Assembly (NCBI RefSeq): GCF_002953215.1
Contig: NZ_CP026378.1
Span: 2,896,540 to 2,960,539, forward strand
DNA from: Mixta calida
GTDB lineage: Bacteria > Pseudomonadota > Gammaproteobacteria > Enterobacterales > Enterobacteriaceae
Reading direction: 5' to 3'
Length of the DNA stretch: 64,000 nt
Shown: positions 25,837 to 36,086 of the stretch, piece after piece
Numbering within the stretch: position 1 is the first letter of the stretch
Layout of the letters: each line of letters starts with the position of its first letter
The notes under the pieces: model-generated
Seen by the model: only the letters and a program-made list of their open reading frames with translations
Told to the model about the DNA's origin: nothing
Database searches by the model: none
Made by a program: the position numbers and the translations under genes

Positions 25837-28310
25837 AAAAAGATCTTCTTTCCGCCTGGTCCCGGCGACGTTTTTTACAGGCTGGCGGCGGGCTGATGGC
25901 GGCCAGCGCGCTGCACTTCGGCTACAGCAAATCCGCGCTGGCGCAGGCGATCGGCAAGGCGCTGCCGCAGTTTACCGCGCTGCGCCCGGCGCAAAAAGGG
26001 GTGCTGACCGCCGCCTACTGGGGCGCGTTTGAAGCCATTATCGAACAGGGCCGCATGGTCGGCGTTCAGCCGGTAAAAGATGACCCGGCGCCCAACGCGC
26101 TGATTGAGATGGCGCCCTGGCAGGTCTACGCGCCGAACCGCATTAAAACGCCGATGGTGCGTAAAAGCTGGCTGGAAAACGGCCCCGGCAGCCATACCGA
26201 GCTGCGCGGACGCGACGCCTGGGTGCCGGTCAGCTGGGATAAGGCGATTGATTTGGTCAGCGATGAGATCCGCCGCCTGCAACAGACATACGGCCCTTCT
26301 TCCATTTACGCCGGCTCCTACGGCTGGAAAAGCACCGGCATGCTGCACAACTGCCGCGCCTTGTTACATCGCCTGATGAATTTGGCAGGCGGCTTCCTCA
26401 GCTACAGCGGCGACTACTCTACCGGCGCGGCGCAGGTGATCATGTCGCACGTCGTCGGCTCGATGGAGGTTTATGAACAGCAGACCAGCTGGCCCAACGT
26501 GATTGAGCACAGCGAGCTGGTGATCCTTTGGGGCTGCAACCCGCACACCACGTTGAAAAACAGCTGGAACGTGCCGGATCATGTCGGCCTCGACGGTTTC
26601 GCGCAGCTGGCGAACAAGGGCACGCGCGTGATCAGCATCGATCCGGTTTATCAGCCGGGCGCGAAAGAGCTCAGCGCGCAGTGGATCGCGCCGCACGCCT
26701 ATACCGATTCCGCTCTCATTCTGGGCATCGCCCATACGCTGCTGAGTGAAAACCTGCACGACGAAGCGTTTTTGCAACGCTATACCGTCGGGTTCGACCG
26801 TTTCCGCGCCAGCCTGCTGGGCGAAAGCGACGGCGTGGTGAAAAGCGCCGACTGGGCCAGCGCCGTCTGCGGCGTGGAAGCAGAGGTGATTCGTCAACTG
26901 GCGCGCGAGATGGCACGCAAGCGCACCATGATTATGGCGGGCTGGGGCATTCAGCGTCAGCATCATGGCGAGCAGCCGCACTGGCTGCTGGTGACGCTGG
27001 CGGCGATGCTGGGTCAGATTGGTCTGCCGGGCGGCGGCTTCGGCTTCAGCTATCACTACTCCTCCGGCGGCAGCCCGACGGCGCGCGGCGGCATTATCTC
27101 CGGCATCAGCGCCGGCAGCGCGCCAGCCAACGCGCCCGCGCCGATTCCGGTGGCGCGCATCGCCGATTGTCTGGCCAACCCTGGTAAAACCATTAACTTC
27201 AACGGTCGCCAGGTGACTTATCCCGATGTGAAAATGGTCTACGTGGCGGGCGGCAACCCTTTCCACCATCATCAGGACACCAACAATCTGCTGCAGGCGT
27301 GGCGGCGGCCGGACACCATTGTGGTGCAGGAGCCTTACTGGACGGCGACCGCCAAACACGCCGATATCGTGCTGCCCTGCACCACCAGCTATGAGCGCAA
27401 CGATCTGGAGATGGGCGGCGACTATTCGCAGCTCTACGTTTTCCCGATGCATCAGTGCGTCGCGCCGCAGCATCAGGCGCGCAACGATTTTGATATTTTC
27501 CGCGCGCTGGCGGCGCGTCTCGGCGTTGAACAGGCCTTTACCGAAGGCAAAGATGAGATGCTGTGGCTGAAGTCGATGTACGACAATATGAAAAGCCAGG
27601 CACGCGGCGCAGGCAGCGCGCTGCCGCCGTTCGATATGTTCTGGCAGTCAAACAGCTATATCCGTTTCCCGATCCCGGAAGCGAATAAACAGTGGGTGCG
27701 CTTCGCCGATTTTCGCGCCGCTCCGCTGCTCAATCCGCTCGGCACGCCGTCGGGCAAAATTGAAATCTTCTCGCAGCGCATCGCGGGCATGAACTATCCC
27801 GACTGCCCCGGTCTGCCCGGCTGGCTGCCGCCGCTGGAGTGGCATGGCGGCGAAGCGGCCAAACGCTGGCCGCTGTCGCTGAATACCGCCCATCCTGCCC
27901 TGCGGCTGCATTCCCAGCTTGATAACACGCCGCTGCGCGAGAAGCATGCCGTCGCTAACCGCGAGGAGATCCTGATTAACGAGCGGGACGCCGCCCGGCG
28001 CGGCATCCAGAGCGGCGATCTGGTGCGCGCTTTTAACGATCGCGGTCAAATCCTGGTCGGCGCGGTGGTGACCGCCGATATTCGTCCGGGCGTGGTGCGC
28101 ATCAGCGAAGGCGCCTGGTACGATCCCGCCGATCCCGCACAGCCCGGCGCGCTGTGCCGCAACGGCAACGTTAACTGCCTGACCGTGGATATCGGCACCT
28201 CGATGCTGGCGCAGGGCAACTGCGGCCATATGGCGCAGCTGGAGATTGAAAAATATCAGGGCGAGCCGCCGCCGAACCATGCGCACGCCGCCCCGCCCGG
28301 CGTGGTCTGA
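25833..28310 (+). CDS. torZ: Periplasmic molybdoenzyme TorZ (TMAO/biotin sulfoxide reductase)
   Basis: The 825-residue DMSO-reductase-family enzyme begins with a twin-arginine signal (SRRRFLQAGG, residues 10-19). The molybdenum serine ligand lies in YSGDYSTGAAQVIM near residue 196, and the bis-MGD binding segments LVILWGCNPHTT, VISIDPVYQPG, VYVAGGNPFHHHQD and the C-terminal molydopterin-dinucleotide domain (from about 680) are present. It reduces N- or S-oxides such as trimethylamine N-oxide in the periplasm, fed by TorY through the coupled torYZ operon. No TorD-type chaperone or two-component regulator gene adjoins it. Confidence 0.9.
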   Translation: MKKDLLSAWSRRRFLQAGGGLMAASALHFGYSKSALAQAIGKALPQFTALRPAQKGVLTAAYWGAFEAIIEQGRMVGVQPVKDDPAPNALIEMAPWQVYAPNRIKTPMVRKSWLENGPGSHTELRGRDAWVPVSWDKAIDLVSDEIRRLQQTYGPSSIYAGSYGWKSTGMLHNCRALLHRLMNLAGGFLSYSGDYSTGAAQVIMSHVVGSMEVYEQQTSWPNVIEHSELVILWGCNPHTTLKNSWNVPDHVGLDGFAQLANKGTRVISIDPVYQPGAKELSAQWIAPHAYTDSALILGIAHTLLSENLHDEAFLQRYTVGFDRFRASLLGESDGVVKSADWASAVCGVEAEVIRQLAREMARKRTMIMAGWGIQRQHHGEQPHWLLVTLAAMLGQIGLPGGGFGFSYHYSSGGSPTARGGIISGISAGSAPANAPAPIPVARIADCLANPGKTINFNGRQVTYPDVKMVYVAGGNPFHHHQDTNNLLQAWRRPDTIVVQEPYWTATAKHADIVLPCTTSYERNDLEMGGDYSQLYVFPMHQCVAPQHQARNDFDIFRALAARLGVEQAFTEGKDEMLWLKSMYDNMKSQARGAGSALPPFDMFWQSNSYIRFPIPEANKQWVRFADFRAAPLLNPLGTPSGKIEIFSQRIAGMNYPDCPGLPGWLPPLEWHGGEAAKRWPLSLNTAHPALRLHSQLDNTPLREKHAVANREEILINERDAARRGIQSGDLVRAFNDRGQILVGAVVTADIRPGVVRISEGAWYDPADPAQPGALCRNGNVNCLTVDIGTSMLAQGNCGHMAQLEIEKYQGEPPPNHAHAAPPGVV

Positions 28311-28318
28311 TGGCGTTG

Positions 28319-28346
28319 CAGGCCCGCGTCCGGCGGGCCTGCTCTT
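28319..28346 (+). terminator. Hairpin terminator after torZ
   Basis: A perfect 9-bp stem (CAGGCCCGC / GCGGGCCTG) starts 8 bp after the torZ stop and is followed by a short pyrimidine stretch (CTCTTC). It is a good stem with a weak T tail. Confidence 0.6.
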
Positions 28347-28561
28347 CGAACTTTCCCCGTTTCCGTCTCTGCGAGATGTTTTTTATACCTGCCTTCCTAC
28401 ACGTTGCAGCATGGCGCAGTGTCTTATGCGCAGACAGTGACGCGCTTCCGATCGCTGATTAATTTTCGCGCAGCCGACCGCTCCGTTCCCGACGCTTTTG
28501 GCTAACGATGCTAGTTTTATTCACATCTGCTGTTTCAGCGCGCTGCATAAGGAGACCTCCC

Positions 28562-29017
28562 GTGCGCATTCGTCCCTTTACTGAAGCCGACCGCCCTTTT
28601 CTGCGGACGCTGTTCCTCGCCTCGCGTAAGGCGAACTGGACATGGCTCGATTCCAGCGCCTGGCAGCTGGAGGATTTCGATCAGGTGGTGTTAGGCGAAA
28701 GCGTGCTGGTCGCCGAGGAAGATGGACACCGGCTCGGCTTTGCCGCCTTTCTGGAGAATGACAATTTTCTGCACAGCCTGTTTGTCGATCCGCAGTTTCA
28801 GGGGCGCGGCGCGGGCAGCGCGCTGTTAAAGGCGGTGCAGGAGCGCTTTACCGCCACCGGCGCGCTGAAGTGTCTGCTGGCGAACAGCCGCGCACAGAAT
28901 TTCTATCTGCGGCACGGCTGGCAGGTCATTTCCCACGGCGAAAGCGAGCAGGGAAAATATGTGCTGATGCACTTCAAGAAAGCCTCATCCTGGCCGAGAA
29001 AAGCGGAAGGGTCTTAA
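28562..29017 (+). CDS. GNAT-family N-acetyltransferase
   Basis: I chose the GTG at 28562, seven bases after a perfect AAGGAG, giving 151 residues that open V-R-I-R-P-F-T-E-A-D as GNAT proteins usually do; upstream in-frame residues look non-coding. The acetyl-CoA motif is FVDPQFQGRGAGSALLKAV (Q-x-x-G-x-G/A), followed by NSRAQNFYLRHGW, the typical C-terminal motif. The acceptor substrate is unknown. A strong terminator lies downstream at 29101-29137, so the gene is probably monocistronic. Confidence 0.8.
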   Translation: MRIRPFTEADRPFLRTLFLASRKANWTWLDSSAWQLEDFDQVVLGESVLVAEEDGHRLGFAAFLENDNFLHSLFVDPQFQGRGAGSALLKAVQERFTATGALKCLLANSRAQNFYLRHGWQVISHGESEQGKYVLMHFKKASSWPRKAEGS

Positions 29018-29100
29018 GTTAACATATTGATAATATTTAACTTATCCACTTAACACTGTAAAAGCGTGAGCTTTCTCCCCGCATTCTTATCTCTGTTGCC

Positions 29101-29140
29101 ACCTTTCCCGCAGGGCTGACCGTGCGGGAAAGGTTTCCTG
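29101..29140 (+). terminator. Terminator after the GNAT gene
   Basis: A perfect 12-bp stem (ACCTTTCCCGCA / TGCGGGAAAGGT) with a 10-nt loop is followed by TTTCCTG. It separates the acetyltransferase gene from the alcohol dehydrogenase gene. Confidence 0.7.
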
Positions 29141-29217
29141 CGCCGCGCGACGCTACTTTTGTCTCTAACCAAAGGATGCCGAGACGGCAGCCGTTTTATT
29201 GATTACGGGAGAGAACC

Positions 29218-30366
29218 ATGAGCTTTCAACTGGCGTTACCAGGCATCAGCCTGCACGGCTATGGCGCCATTAGCGACTTGGCGCAGCTGCTGGCGCAGAA
29301 AAACTGGGGCAAGGCGCTAATCGTTACCGACGACCAGCTCGCTGAGCTGGGACTGACGCAGAGCCTTACCGACAGTTTGCAACAGCACACTATTCCTTAC
29401 GCCCTGTTTACCGGCGTGGCGCCGAACCCAACCGAAGAGCAGGTACAGGCAGGGCTGGTCGCCTTTCGTCAGCAGCAGTGCGATTTTCTGATCGCCTTTG
29501 GCGGCGGCAGCCCGATCGACACCGCCAAGGCGATTAAAATTCTGACCGCCAACCCCGGCAGAGCGGTTGATTACGCGGGCGTCGGCAAGGTGCGTCATCC
29601 CGGCGTGCCGCTGGTGGCGATCAACACGACCGCCGGCACCGCCGCCGAAGCCACCAGCAACGCGGTGATCACCGACAGCGCGCGCCAGATTAAACAGGTG
29701 ATTATCGACGCGCATCTGATCCCTGATATCGCGGTGGACGACCCTGCCGTAATGCTCGGCATCCCCAGGGACATTACCGCCGCCACCGGCATGGACGCGC
29801 TGACCCATGCGCTGGAGGCGTATGTCTCGACAGGCGCGCACGTCCTGACCGACCCCTGCGCGCTGGAGGCGATCGCCCTGATTCATCGCTGGCTGCCTGT
29901 GGCGGTGGCGGATGGCGGAAATCGCGAGGCGCGCGAGATGATGGCCTGCGCGCAATATCTGGCGGGCATGGCCTTCAACAGCGCCGGACTGGGGCTGGTG
30001 CATGCGCTGGCGCATCAGCCGGGCGCCACGCACAACCTGCCGCACGGCGTCTGCAACGCCATTCTGCTGCCGGTGGTGGCGGCCTTTAATCGTCCCGCCA
30101 GCGTTAAGCGCTTCGCCCGCATCGCCGCCGCGCTGGGCGTCGATACGACGAAGATGGATGACGAAGCCGCCAGCCACGCCGCGATTCAGGCGCTGCGCCA
30201 GCTGGCTGACGACGTGGGCATTCCCGCCGGTTTCCGGCAGTTAGGCATTGAAGAGAAGGATATCGAAGGCTGGCTGGACAAGGCGCTGGCCGATCCCTGC
30301 GCGCCCGCCAATTCCCGTACCGCCACGCGCGAGCAGGTACGGGAACTCTATCAGCAGGCGCTGTAG
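29218..30366 (+). CDS. Iron-type (group III) alcohol dehydrogenase
   Basis: The 382-residue protein has the FucO/YiaY/AdhB architecture: a Rossmann-like N-terminal domain with FGGGSPIDTAKAI (NAD binding, near residues 96-108), INTTAGTAAEATSNAVITD, and the helical domain with iron ligands in the Asp of the D-P-A-V-M region and histidines of TGMDALTHALEAYVS and HALAHQPGATHNLPHG. It starts behind GGGAGAG. Reduction of lactaldehyde, oxidation of a diol or threonine dehydrogenase activity are all known in the family, so no gene name is given. It is convergent with mrp, six bases away. Confidence 0.85.
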   Translation: MSFQLALPGISLHGYGAISDLAQLLAQKNWGKALIVTDDQLAELGLTQSLTDSLQQHTIPYALFTGVAPNPTEEQVQAGLVAFRQQQCDFLIAFGGGSPIDTAKAIKILTANPGRAVDYAGVGKVRHPGVPLVAINTTAGTAAEATSNAVITDSARQIKQVIIDAHLIPDIAVDDPAVMLGIPRDITAATGMDALTHALEAYVSTGAHVLTDPCALEAIALIHRWLPVAVADGGNREAREMMACAQYLAGMAFNSAGLGLVHALAHQPGATHNLPHGVCNAILLPVVAAFNRPASVKRFARIAAALGVDTTKMDDEAASHAAIQALRQLADDVGIPAGFRQLGIEEKDIEGWLDKALADPCAPANSRTATREQVRELYQQAL

Positions 30367-30372
30367 GCCGGA

Positions 30373-31485
30373 TTACAGGGCGCGAAAGGCGATTTCGCCG
30401 GGGATGATTTCGCCCTGCCAGTAAAGCTGGGCGGCCACCGCGCCCGCCAGCTCGCGATACAGGGCGGCGAAGCTGCTCTCCGGGCGGCGGATCACCGTCG
30501 GTTCGCCGGCGTCCAGATCTTCACGCAGCGTAATGTGCAGCGGCAGCTGGCCCAGCAGGCGGGTGTGGTATTTCTCCGCCAGCAGCTCTGCGCCGCCGCT
30601 GCCGAAAATCGCTTCGTGGTGGCCGCAGTTGCTGCAAATATGCATGCTCATGTTTTCCACCACGCCCAGCACCGGCACTTCCACCTTCTCAAACATCACG
30701 ATGCCCTTGCGTGCGTCGATCAGCGCAATATCCTGCGGCGTGGTAACGACGACGGCGCCGGTGACCGGAATATTTTGCGCCAGGGTCAGTTGAATATCGC
30801 CGGTGCCCGGCGGCATATCCAGAATCAGGTAATCCAGCTCCGGCCAGAGAGTCTCATTCAGCAGCTGCATCAGCGCCTTGCTGGCCATCGGGCCGCGCCA
30901 CACCATCGCGTTATCTTCCGTCACCAGATAGCCGATAGAGTTGGTAGCGAGACCGTGCGACATAATCGGCGCCATATGCTTGCCGTCCGGCGAGGCGGGA
31001 CGCTGATCTTCGGCGCCCAGCATGGTCGGCACCGACGGGCCGTAGATGTCGGCGTCGAGAATGCCCACGCGCGCCCCTTCGGCCACCAGCGCCAGCGCCA
31101 TATTGACGGCGGTGCTCGATTTACCGACGCCGCCCTTGCCGGAGCTGACGGCGATAATGTTTTTCACCCCGTTGACGCCCGGCTGGTTTTTCACCCGCTT
31201 CAGGGTGGCGATATCGTGACTCAGCCGCCAGTCGATCGCCTGCGCCCCGGTGATGCGCAGCAGATCGGCGCTGGTCTGCTCTTTCAGCGCCTCGAAGCCG
31301 CTGCCCCAGGCGAAGGGCATTTTAATCTCTACGTGCAGCTTGCCGTCCATCAGCGCGACATGGTGCAGCGCCTTGAGGGCAGTAAGGTTATGCTTTAGCG
31401 TCGGATGTTCAAAAGTCGTCAATGTGCCGGCGACCATCGCGCGCAGCGTATCGGGCGAAAGCGCCCCGTGGGATTGTGAACTCAT
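30373..31485 (-). CDS. mrp: Mrp/ApbC iron-sulfur cluster carrier ATPase
   Basis: The 370-residue protein begins MSSQSHGALSPDTL behind GAGGAGAAGGG; the in-frame ATG at 31539 would add 18 residues with no homology. It has an N-terminal DUF59 (MIP18-like) domain (about 1-95) and a MinD/ParA-type ATPase with the deviant Walker A SSGKGGVGKSSTAVN and a CxxC motif (MHICSNCGHHEA) that holds the transferred 4Fe-4S cluster. It is divergent from metG, as in E. coli. Confidence 0.95.
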   Translation of the reverse strand: MSSQSHGALSPDTLRAMVAGTLTTFEHPTLKHNLTALKALHHVALMDGKLHVEIKMPFAWGSGFEALKEQTSADLLRITGAQAIDWRLSHDIATLKRVKNQPGVNGVKNIIAVSSGKGGVGKSSTAVNMALALVAEGARVGILDADIYGPSVPTMLGAEDQRPASPDGKHMAPIMSHGLATNSIGYLVTEDNAMVWRGPMASKALMQLLNETLWPELDYLILDMPPGTGDIQLTLAQNIPVTGAVVVTTPQDIALIDARKGIVMFEKVEVPVLGVVENMSMHICSNCGHHEAIFGSGGAELLAEKYHTRLLGQLPLHITLREDLDAGEPTVIRRPESSFAALYRELAGAVAAQLYWQGEIIPGEIAFRAL

Positions 31486-31698
31486 CCCTTCTCCTCGTGA
31501 TTCAGGTTGTTTTATGTCCGGCGTGCGGCCAGTCTCCATTACGGGAGATTATCGGACATAGTGCGATCGTCTTAAGCATACCAGAAGCCCCGGCAGATCG
31601 TGTTTGCCTGGCGATGCGCTAAATCCCTTTGTTTACGCCGGGTCGGGCTTTCGGTTAACATCTAAAGCCCTTTTTAACCAGAAGAAACATGTCCCGCT

Positions 31699-33732
31699 AT
31701 GACTCAAGTCGCGAAAAAAATAATGGTAACGTGCGCTCTGCCGTACGCAAATGGTCCCATCCATCTTGGCCATATGCTGGAGCACATCCAGGCTGATATC
31801 TGGGTCCGTTACCAGCGAATGCGCGGCAATCAGGTATGGTTCATTTGCGCTGACGACGCGCACGGCACGCCGATTATGCTGAAAGCGCAGCAGATGGGCA
31901 TTACCCCTGAGCAGATGATTGCTGAGATGAGTCAGGCGCATCAGAAAGATTTCGCTGGCTTTAACATCAGCTACGACAACTACCACTCCACGCACAGTGA
32001 TGAAAACCGTGAGCTGTCAGCGCTGATCTACAACCGTTTGAAAGAGAACGGTTTCATTAAGAATCGCACGATTTCGCAGCTGTTCGACCCGGAAAAAGGC
32101 ATGTTCCTGCCTGACCGCTTCGTTAAAGGCACCTGCCCGAAATGTAAAGCCGCCGACCAGTATGGCGACAACTGCGAAGTGTGCGGTTCGACCTATAGTC
32201 CGACCGAGCTGATCGATCCAAAATCGGTGGTCTCCGGCGCCACGCCGGTGATGCGCGATTCTGAACACTTCTTCTTCGATCTGCCGTCATTCAGCGAAAT
32301 GTTGCAGACCTGGACCCGTTCCGGCGCGCTGCAGGAGCAGGTGGCGAACAAGATGCAGGAGTGGTTCGAATCCGGCCTGCAGCAGTGGGATATCTCCCGC
32401 GACGCTCCCTACTTCGGTTTTGAAATTCCGGGCGCGCCGGGCAAATATTTCTACGTCTGGCTGGATGCGCCGATCGGCTATATGGGTTCGTTTAAGAATC
32501 TGTGCGACAAACGCGGCGACCTGGATTTCGACGAGTTCTGGAAAAAAGATTCCACTACCGAGCTCTATCACTTTATCGGCAAGGATATCGTCTACTTCCA
32601 CAGCCTGTTCTGGCCGGCGATGCTGGAAGGCAGTAACTTCCGCAAACCGAACAACCTGTTTGTGCACGGCTATGTCACGGTCAACGGCGCGAAGATGTCC
32701 AAGTCGCGCGGCACCTTTATCAAGGCCAGCACCTGGCTTGAGCATCTGGACGCCGACAGCCTGCGCTACTACTACGCGGCGAAGCTCTCTTCGCGCATCG
32801 ACGATATCGACCTGAACCTGGAAGATTTCGTGCAGCGCGTTAACGCCGACATCGTCAACAAAGTGGTGAACCTGGCTTCGCGCAACGCCGGCTTTATCGC
32901 CAAGCGTTTCGGCGGCCAGCTGGCCGATCATCTGGCAGATCCGGCGCTCTACAAAACCTTTACCGACGCCTCCGCCAGCATCGGCGATGCCTGGGCCAGC
33001 CGCGAATATGGCCGCGCCATCCGCGAAATTATGGCGCTGGCGGATATGGCCAACCGCTACGTTGACGAACAGGCGCCGTGGGTGGTGGCGAAGCAGGAAG
33101 GCCGCGACGCCGATCTGCAGGCGATCTGCACCATGGGCATCAACCTGTTCCGCGTGCTGATGACCTGGCTGAAGCCGGTGCTGCCTTCGTTAAGCGAGCG
33201 CGTGGAAGCGTTCCTGAAGGCGGAGCTGCTGTGGGATGCCATTGACACCCCGCTGCTGAACCATGAAGTCGCGCCGTTTAAAGCGCTCTACAGCCGCATC
33301 GAAATGCCGAAAATCAACGCGCTGATCGAAGCCTCGAAAGAGGACGCCGCGGCCGCCGCGCAGCCTGCTGCAAGCGGCCCGCTGGCGGACGATCCCATCG
33401 GCGACACCATCACCATCGACGATTTTGCGAAGGTGGATATGCGCGTGGCGCTGATCAAAACCGCCGAACTGGTGGAAGGCTCCGACAAGCTGCTGCGTCT
33501 GGTGCTGGACGTGGGCGGCGAAACGCGCCAGATCTTCTCCGGTATTCGCGCCGCCTACCCCGATCCGTCGGTGCTGGTCGGCCGCCACACCATTATCGTC
33601 GCCAACCTGGCGCCGCGTAAGATGCGTTTCGGCGTGTCGGAAGGCATGGTGCTGTCGGCGGGTCCGGGCGGAAAAGATCTGTTCATTCTTGGCGCGGACA
33701 ACGGCGCCCAGCCTGGCATGCCGGTGAAATAA
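31699..33732 (+). CDS. metG: Methionyl-tRNA synthetase
   Basis: The 677-residue class I synthetase has the E. coli length. It shows the HIGH-type motif in [12 protein letters not shown] (near residues 18-29), a zinc-binding insertion with CPKC and CEVC (about 145-162), the KMSKS loop in [10 protein letters not shown] (residue 332 is the first Lys), the anticodon-binding helical domain, and a C-terminal tRNA-binding OB domain from about 575 ([12 protein letters not shown]). It charges tRNAMet for initiation and elongation. It is followed by a strong terminator. Confidence 0.97.
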   Translation: MTQVAKKIMVTCALPYANGPIHLGHMLEHIQADIWVRYQRMRGNQVWFICADDAHGTPIMLKAQQMGITPEQMIAEMSQAHQKDFAGFNISYDNYHSTHSDENRELSALIYNRLKENGFIKNRTISQLFDPEKGMFLPDRFVKGTCPKCKAADQYGDNCEVCGSTYSPTELIDPKSVVSGATPVMRDSEHFFFDLPSFSEMLQTWTRSGALQEQVANKMQEWFESGLQQWDISRDAPYFGFEIPGAPGKYFYVWLDAPIGYMGSFKNLCDKRGDLDFDEFWKKDSTTELYHFIGKDIVYFHSLFWPAMLEGSNFRKPNNLFVHGYVTVNGAKMSKSRGTFIKASTWLEHLDADSLRYYYAAKLSSRIDDIDLNLEDFVQRVNADIVNKVVNLASRNAGFIAKRFGGQLADHLADPALYKTFTDASASIGDAWASREYGRAIREIMALADMANRYVDEQAPWVVAKQEGRDADLQAICTMGINLFRVLMTWLKPVLPSLSERVEAFLKAELLWDAIDTPLLNHEVAPFKALYSRIEMPKINALIEASKEDAAAAAQPAASGPLADDPIGDTITIDDFAKVDMRVALIKTAELVEGSDKLLRLVLDVGGETRQIFSGIRAAYPDPSVLVGRHTIIVANLAPRKMRFGVSEGMVLSAGPGGKDLFILGADNGAQPGMPVK

Positions 33733-33760
33733 GCCTCCCCGACGCCGCTCTGCTGTTAAT

Positions 33761-33785
33761 AACGCCCCGCTCAGGGGCGTTTTTT
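33761..33785 (+). terminator. Rho-independent terminator of metG
   Basis: An 8-bp stem (AACGCCCC / GGGGCGTT) with a 5-nt loop is followed by a T run, 29 bp after the metG stop. Confidence 0.9.
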
Positions 33786-33867
33786 GCCGCATCGCCTGAT
33801 TATGTGAGCGGTAGCACGATTAGCCGTTTCAGCGTATGATTACCTGCGTCAAAAACAGGAGTCTGCC

Positions 33868-34260
33868 ATGGCCGCCGTGCTCTCTGCCTGCTGGCGCTAT
33901 CTGCGCGCCTTCATCATCATCTATCTCTGTCTGTATGCCGGCATCGGCATTTCATCCCTGCTGCCCATTGTTATTCCCGGCAGTATTATCGGGATGCTGA
34001 TCCTCTTTCTTTTGCTGGGTTTTCAAATCGTTCCGGTAAACTGGGTGAAGCCCGGCTGCTACCTGATCATTCGCTATATGGCGCTGCTGTTTGTGCCGAT
34101 CAGCGTTGGCGTGATGAACTACACCGATGTGCTCGCCGCCCAGTTTGGGCCTATTTTCGTCTCCTGCGTGCTCAGCACCCTGCTGGTGTTGATCGTCGTC
34201 GGCTACAGTTCGCATCGTCTGCACGGCAAGCCCATCGTCGGAGAAAAGCATGATGAGTGA
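33868..34260 (+). CDS. yohJ: YohJ, CidA/LrgA-family membrane protein
   Basis: The 130-residue protein has four predicted membrane helices and the LrgA-family features: [21 protein letters not shown] followed by [15 protein letters not shown] and an [11 protein letters not shown] helix. The family includes holin-like proteins and their partners. It overlaps yohK by 11 bases and the two are certainly co-transcribed. Recent work links LrgAB-type pairs in other bacteria to small-molecule transport, and a role in export or murein hydrolase control is not settled for YohJK. Confidence 0.92.
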   Translation: MAAVLSACWRYLRAFIIIYLCLYAGIGISSLLPIVIPGSIIGMLILFLLLGFQIVPVNWVKPGCYLIIRYMALLFVPISVGVMNYTDVLAAQFGPIFVSCVLSTLLVLIVVGYSSHRLHGKPIVGEKHDE

Positions 34261-34945
34261 TATCTGGTGGTCGCTGCCGCTGACGCTGGCGGTGTTTTTC
34301 GGCGCGCGCTGGCTGGCGGCGCGGGTAAAAATCTCGCTCTTTAATCCGCTGCTGATCTCGATGGCGGTGATTATTCCCCTGCTGCTGCTGATCAATATGC
34401 CCTATGCGCGCTACTTTCAGGGCAGCGCTATCCTCAATAGCCTGCTGCAACCGTCGGTGGTGGCGCTGGCGCTGCCGCTCTATGAACAGCTGCATCAGAT
34501 TCGCGCGCGCTGGAAATCGATTATCGCCGTCTGCTTTATCGGCAGCATGACCGCGATGGTTTCCGGCACCGCCATCGCTCTCTGGCTGGGCGCCACGCCG
34601 GAAATCGCCGCCACCGTTTTGCCCAAATCGGTCACCACGCCTATCGCCATGGCGGTCTCCGCCTCGCTGCACGGTATTCCGGCCATCAGCGCCATCTGCG
34701 TGCTGGTGGCGGGCGTGCTGGGCGCGGTGTTCGGTCATATGCTGCTGAACCTGATGCGCATAAAAACCAAAGCGTCGCGCGGGCTGGCCATCGGCAACGC
34801 TTCGCATGCCCTCGGCACCGCGCGCTGCGCCGAACTCGATTTTCAGGAGGGCGCGTTCAGTTCGCTGGCGCTGGTGATCTGCGGCATCATCACTTCGCTG
34901 CTGGCGCCGTTCCTGTTTCCGCTGCTGCTGGCGCTGTTAGGTTAA
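34250..34945 (+). CDS. yohK: YohK, LrgB/CidB-family membrane protein
   Basis: The 231-residue protein has the E. coli length and strong family motifs: [40 protein letters not shown] and the ending [20 protein letters not shown]. It is a multi-helix inner-membrane protein of the LrgB family that works with the LrgA-type YohJ encoded immediately upstream. The start at 34250 overlaps yohJ. The pair lies between metG and cdd in this window. Confidence 0.93.
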   Translation: MMSDIWWSLPLTLAVFFGARWLAARVKISLFNPLLISMAVIIPLLLLINMPYARYFQGSAILNSLLQPSVVALALPLYEQLHQIRARWKSIIAVCFIGSMTAMVSGTAIALWLGATPEIAATVLPKSVTTPIAMAVSASLHGIPAISAICVLVAGVLGAVFGHMLLNLMRIKTKASRGLAIGNASHALGTARCAELDFQEGAFSSLALVICGIITSLLAPFLFPLLLALLG

Positions 34946-34965
34946 ACGCGCCGCGCAACGGTTAA

Positions 34966-34989
34966 AATTTGCGAGAGATCGCGCAAATT
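34966..34989 (+). promoter_or_regulatory. CRP-like palindrome upstream of cdd
   Basis: AATTTGCG-N8-CGCAAATT is a perfect 8-bp inverted repeat that contains TGCGA-N6-GCGCA, the same unusual CRP-site form found before E. coli cdd. It lies about 105 bp before the cdd ATG. Confidence 0.6.
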
Positions 34990-35019
34990 GTCATTTCATT
35001 TCACGCATTACATTGCCGT

Positions 35020-35035
35020 AGCGACAGAGATCACA
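35020..35035 (+). promoter_or_regulatory. Second CRP-like site upstream of cdd
   Basis: AGCGA-N6-TCACA (35020-35035) keeps an exact right half. Its centre is about 54 bp downstream of the upper palindrome's centre. Paired CRP sites flanking a CytR region are known for E. coli cdd; CytR half-sites were not convincingly identified here. Confidence 0.45.
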
Positions 35036-35093
35036 TATAACCCCTGCCGGTGCTTTACAATTTTGGGATAACCCCAGCTATAAGAGGCATGCA

Positions 35094-35983
35094 ATGCATC
35101 CACGTTTTCGTCCGGCTTTTGCCGGTTTAGCGGCCGAGCTTCAGGCCGCGCTACTTCCTGTCCTTGACGCTGACGATTTTGCCGCCTTTTTAACCCCTGA
35201 TCAGGTGGCCGTACTCTGCCAGGAGAGCGGCCTGAATGAAGACGCGCTGGCGCTGGCGCTGCTGCCGCTGGCCGCCGCCTGCGCCGTCACGCCGCTGTCG
35301 AAATTCAACGTCGGCGCGGTCGCGCGCGGTCAGAGTGGATACTGGTATTTCGGCGCCAATATGGAGTTCGCCGGCGCCACTATGCAGCAGACGGTGCATG
35401 CCGAGCAGAGCGCGGTCACCCACGCCTGGCTACGCGGCGAAAGCGGTCTGGCGACCATGACCGTCAACTACACGCCCTGCGGCCACTGTCGTCAGTTTAT
35501 GAATGAGTTGAACAGCGGCACGGCCCTGCGCATCAGCCTGCCGGACCGCCCGGTGGTGACGCTGGCCGACTACCTGCCTGACGCCTTCGGCCCGCGCGAT
35601 CTGAACATCACTACGCTGGTAATGGATAAAGTGGATCACGGCTATCGCGCCGGGGGCAACGCGCTGGCGCAGGCGGCGATCGCCGCCGCCAACCGCAGCC
35701 ATGCCCCTACAGCCAGGCGCACAGCGGCGTCGCGCTGCAAACCGCCAGCGGCGCCTGCTATCACGGCGGCTATATCGAAAACGTCGCCTTCAACCCCAGC
35801 CTGCCGCCGTTGCAGGCGGCGCTGATCCTGTTGAATATGCACGGCGAAAGCTGCCATGAGATTACACGCGCCGTGCTGGCGGAAAGCCCCGACGCGCAGC
35901 TACGTCAGCAGCCCGCCACCGCCGCGACCTTACAGGCGCTCGGCTGCCATCAACTGGAAGTGGTTGCGCTGCGAAAAGCGTAA
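35094..35983 (+). pseudogene. cdd: Cytidine deaminase, interrupted by a one-base deletion
   Basis: The gene starts [17 protein letters not shown] and carries the zinc/catalytic motifs TVHAEQSAV and [11 protein letters not shown] of the homodimeric enterobacterial enzyme, which deaminates cytidine and deoxycytidine in pyrimidine salvage. The frame is lost after [12 protein letters not shown]. The next frame continues the protein ([15 protein letters not shown] through [15 protein letters not shown] to [13 protein letters not shown]) to a stop at 35981-35983. Restoring one C in the run at 35704-35707 gives 296 residues, against 294 in E. coli. As written it would give a 243-residue product with a foreign tail. 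It is either a very recent lesion or a base-call error. Confidence 0.88.
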
Positions 35984-36086
35984 GTCCGGGCTTCGTCTTA
36001 CCGGCCGCGTCCGTCGATAACGAATGCGGCCTACTCAGCGGCGCGCCGCCCTCCGCTTTTCAGACGCTTTCCGCAAAAAAGCGTCC

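Noticed and set aside
26364..27473. 369-codon minus-strand frame opposite torZ
   Set aside because: It lies entirely within torZ and reflects third-position GC bias.
35990..36050. REP/BIME-like palindrome after cdd (GCGGCCTAC ending)
   Set aside because: Only the outer bases resemble enterobacterial REP units; no second copy or clear hairpin was found.
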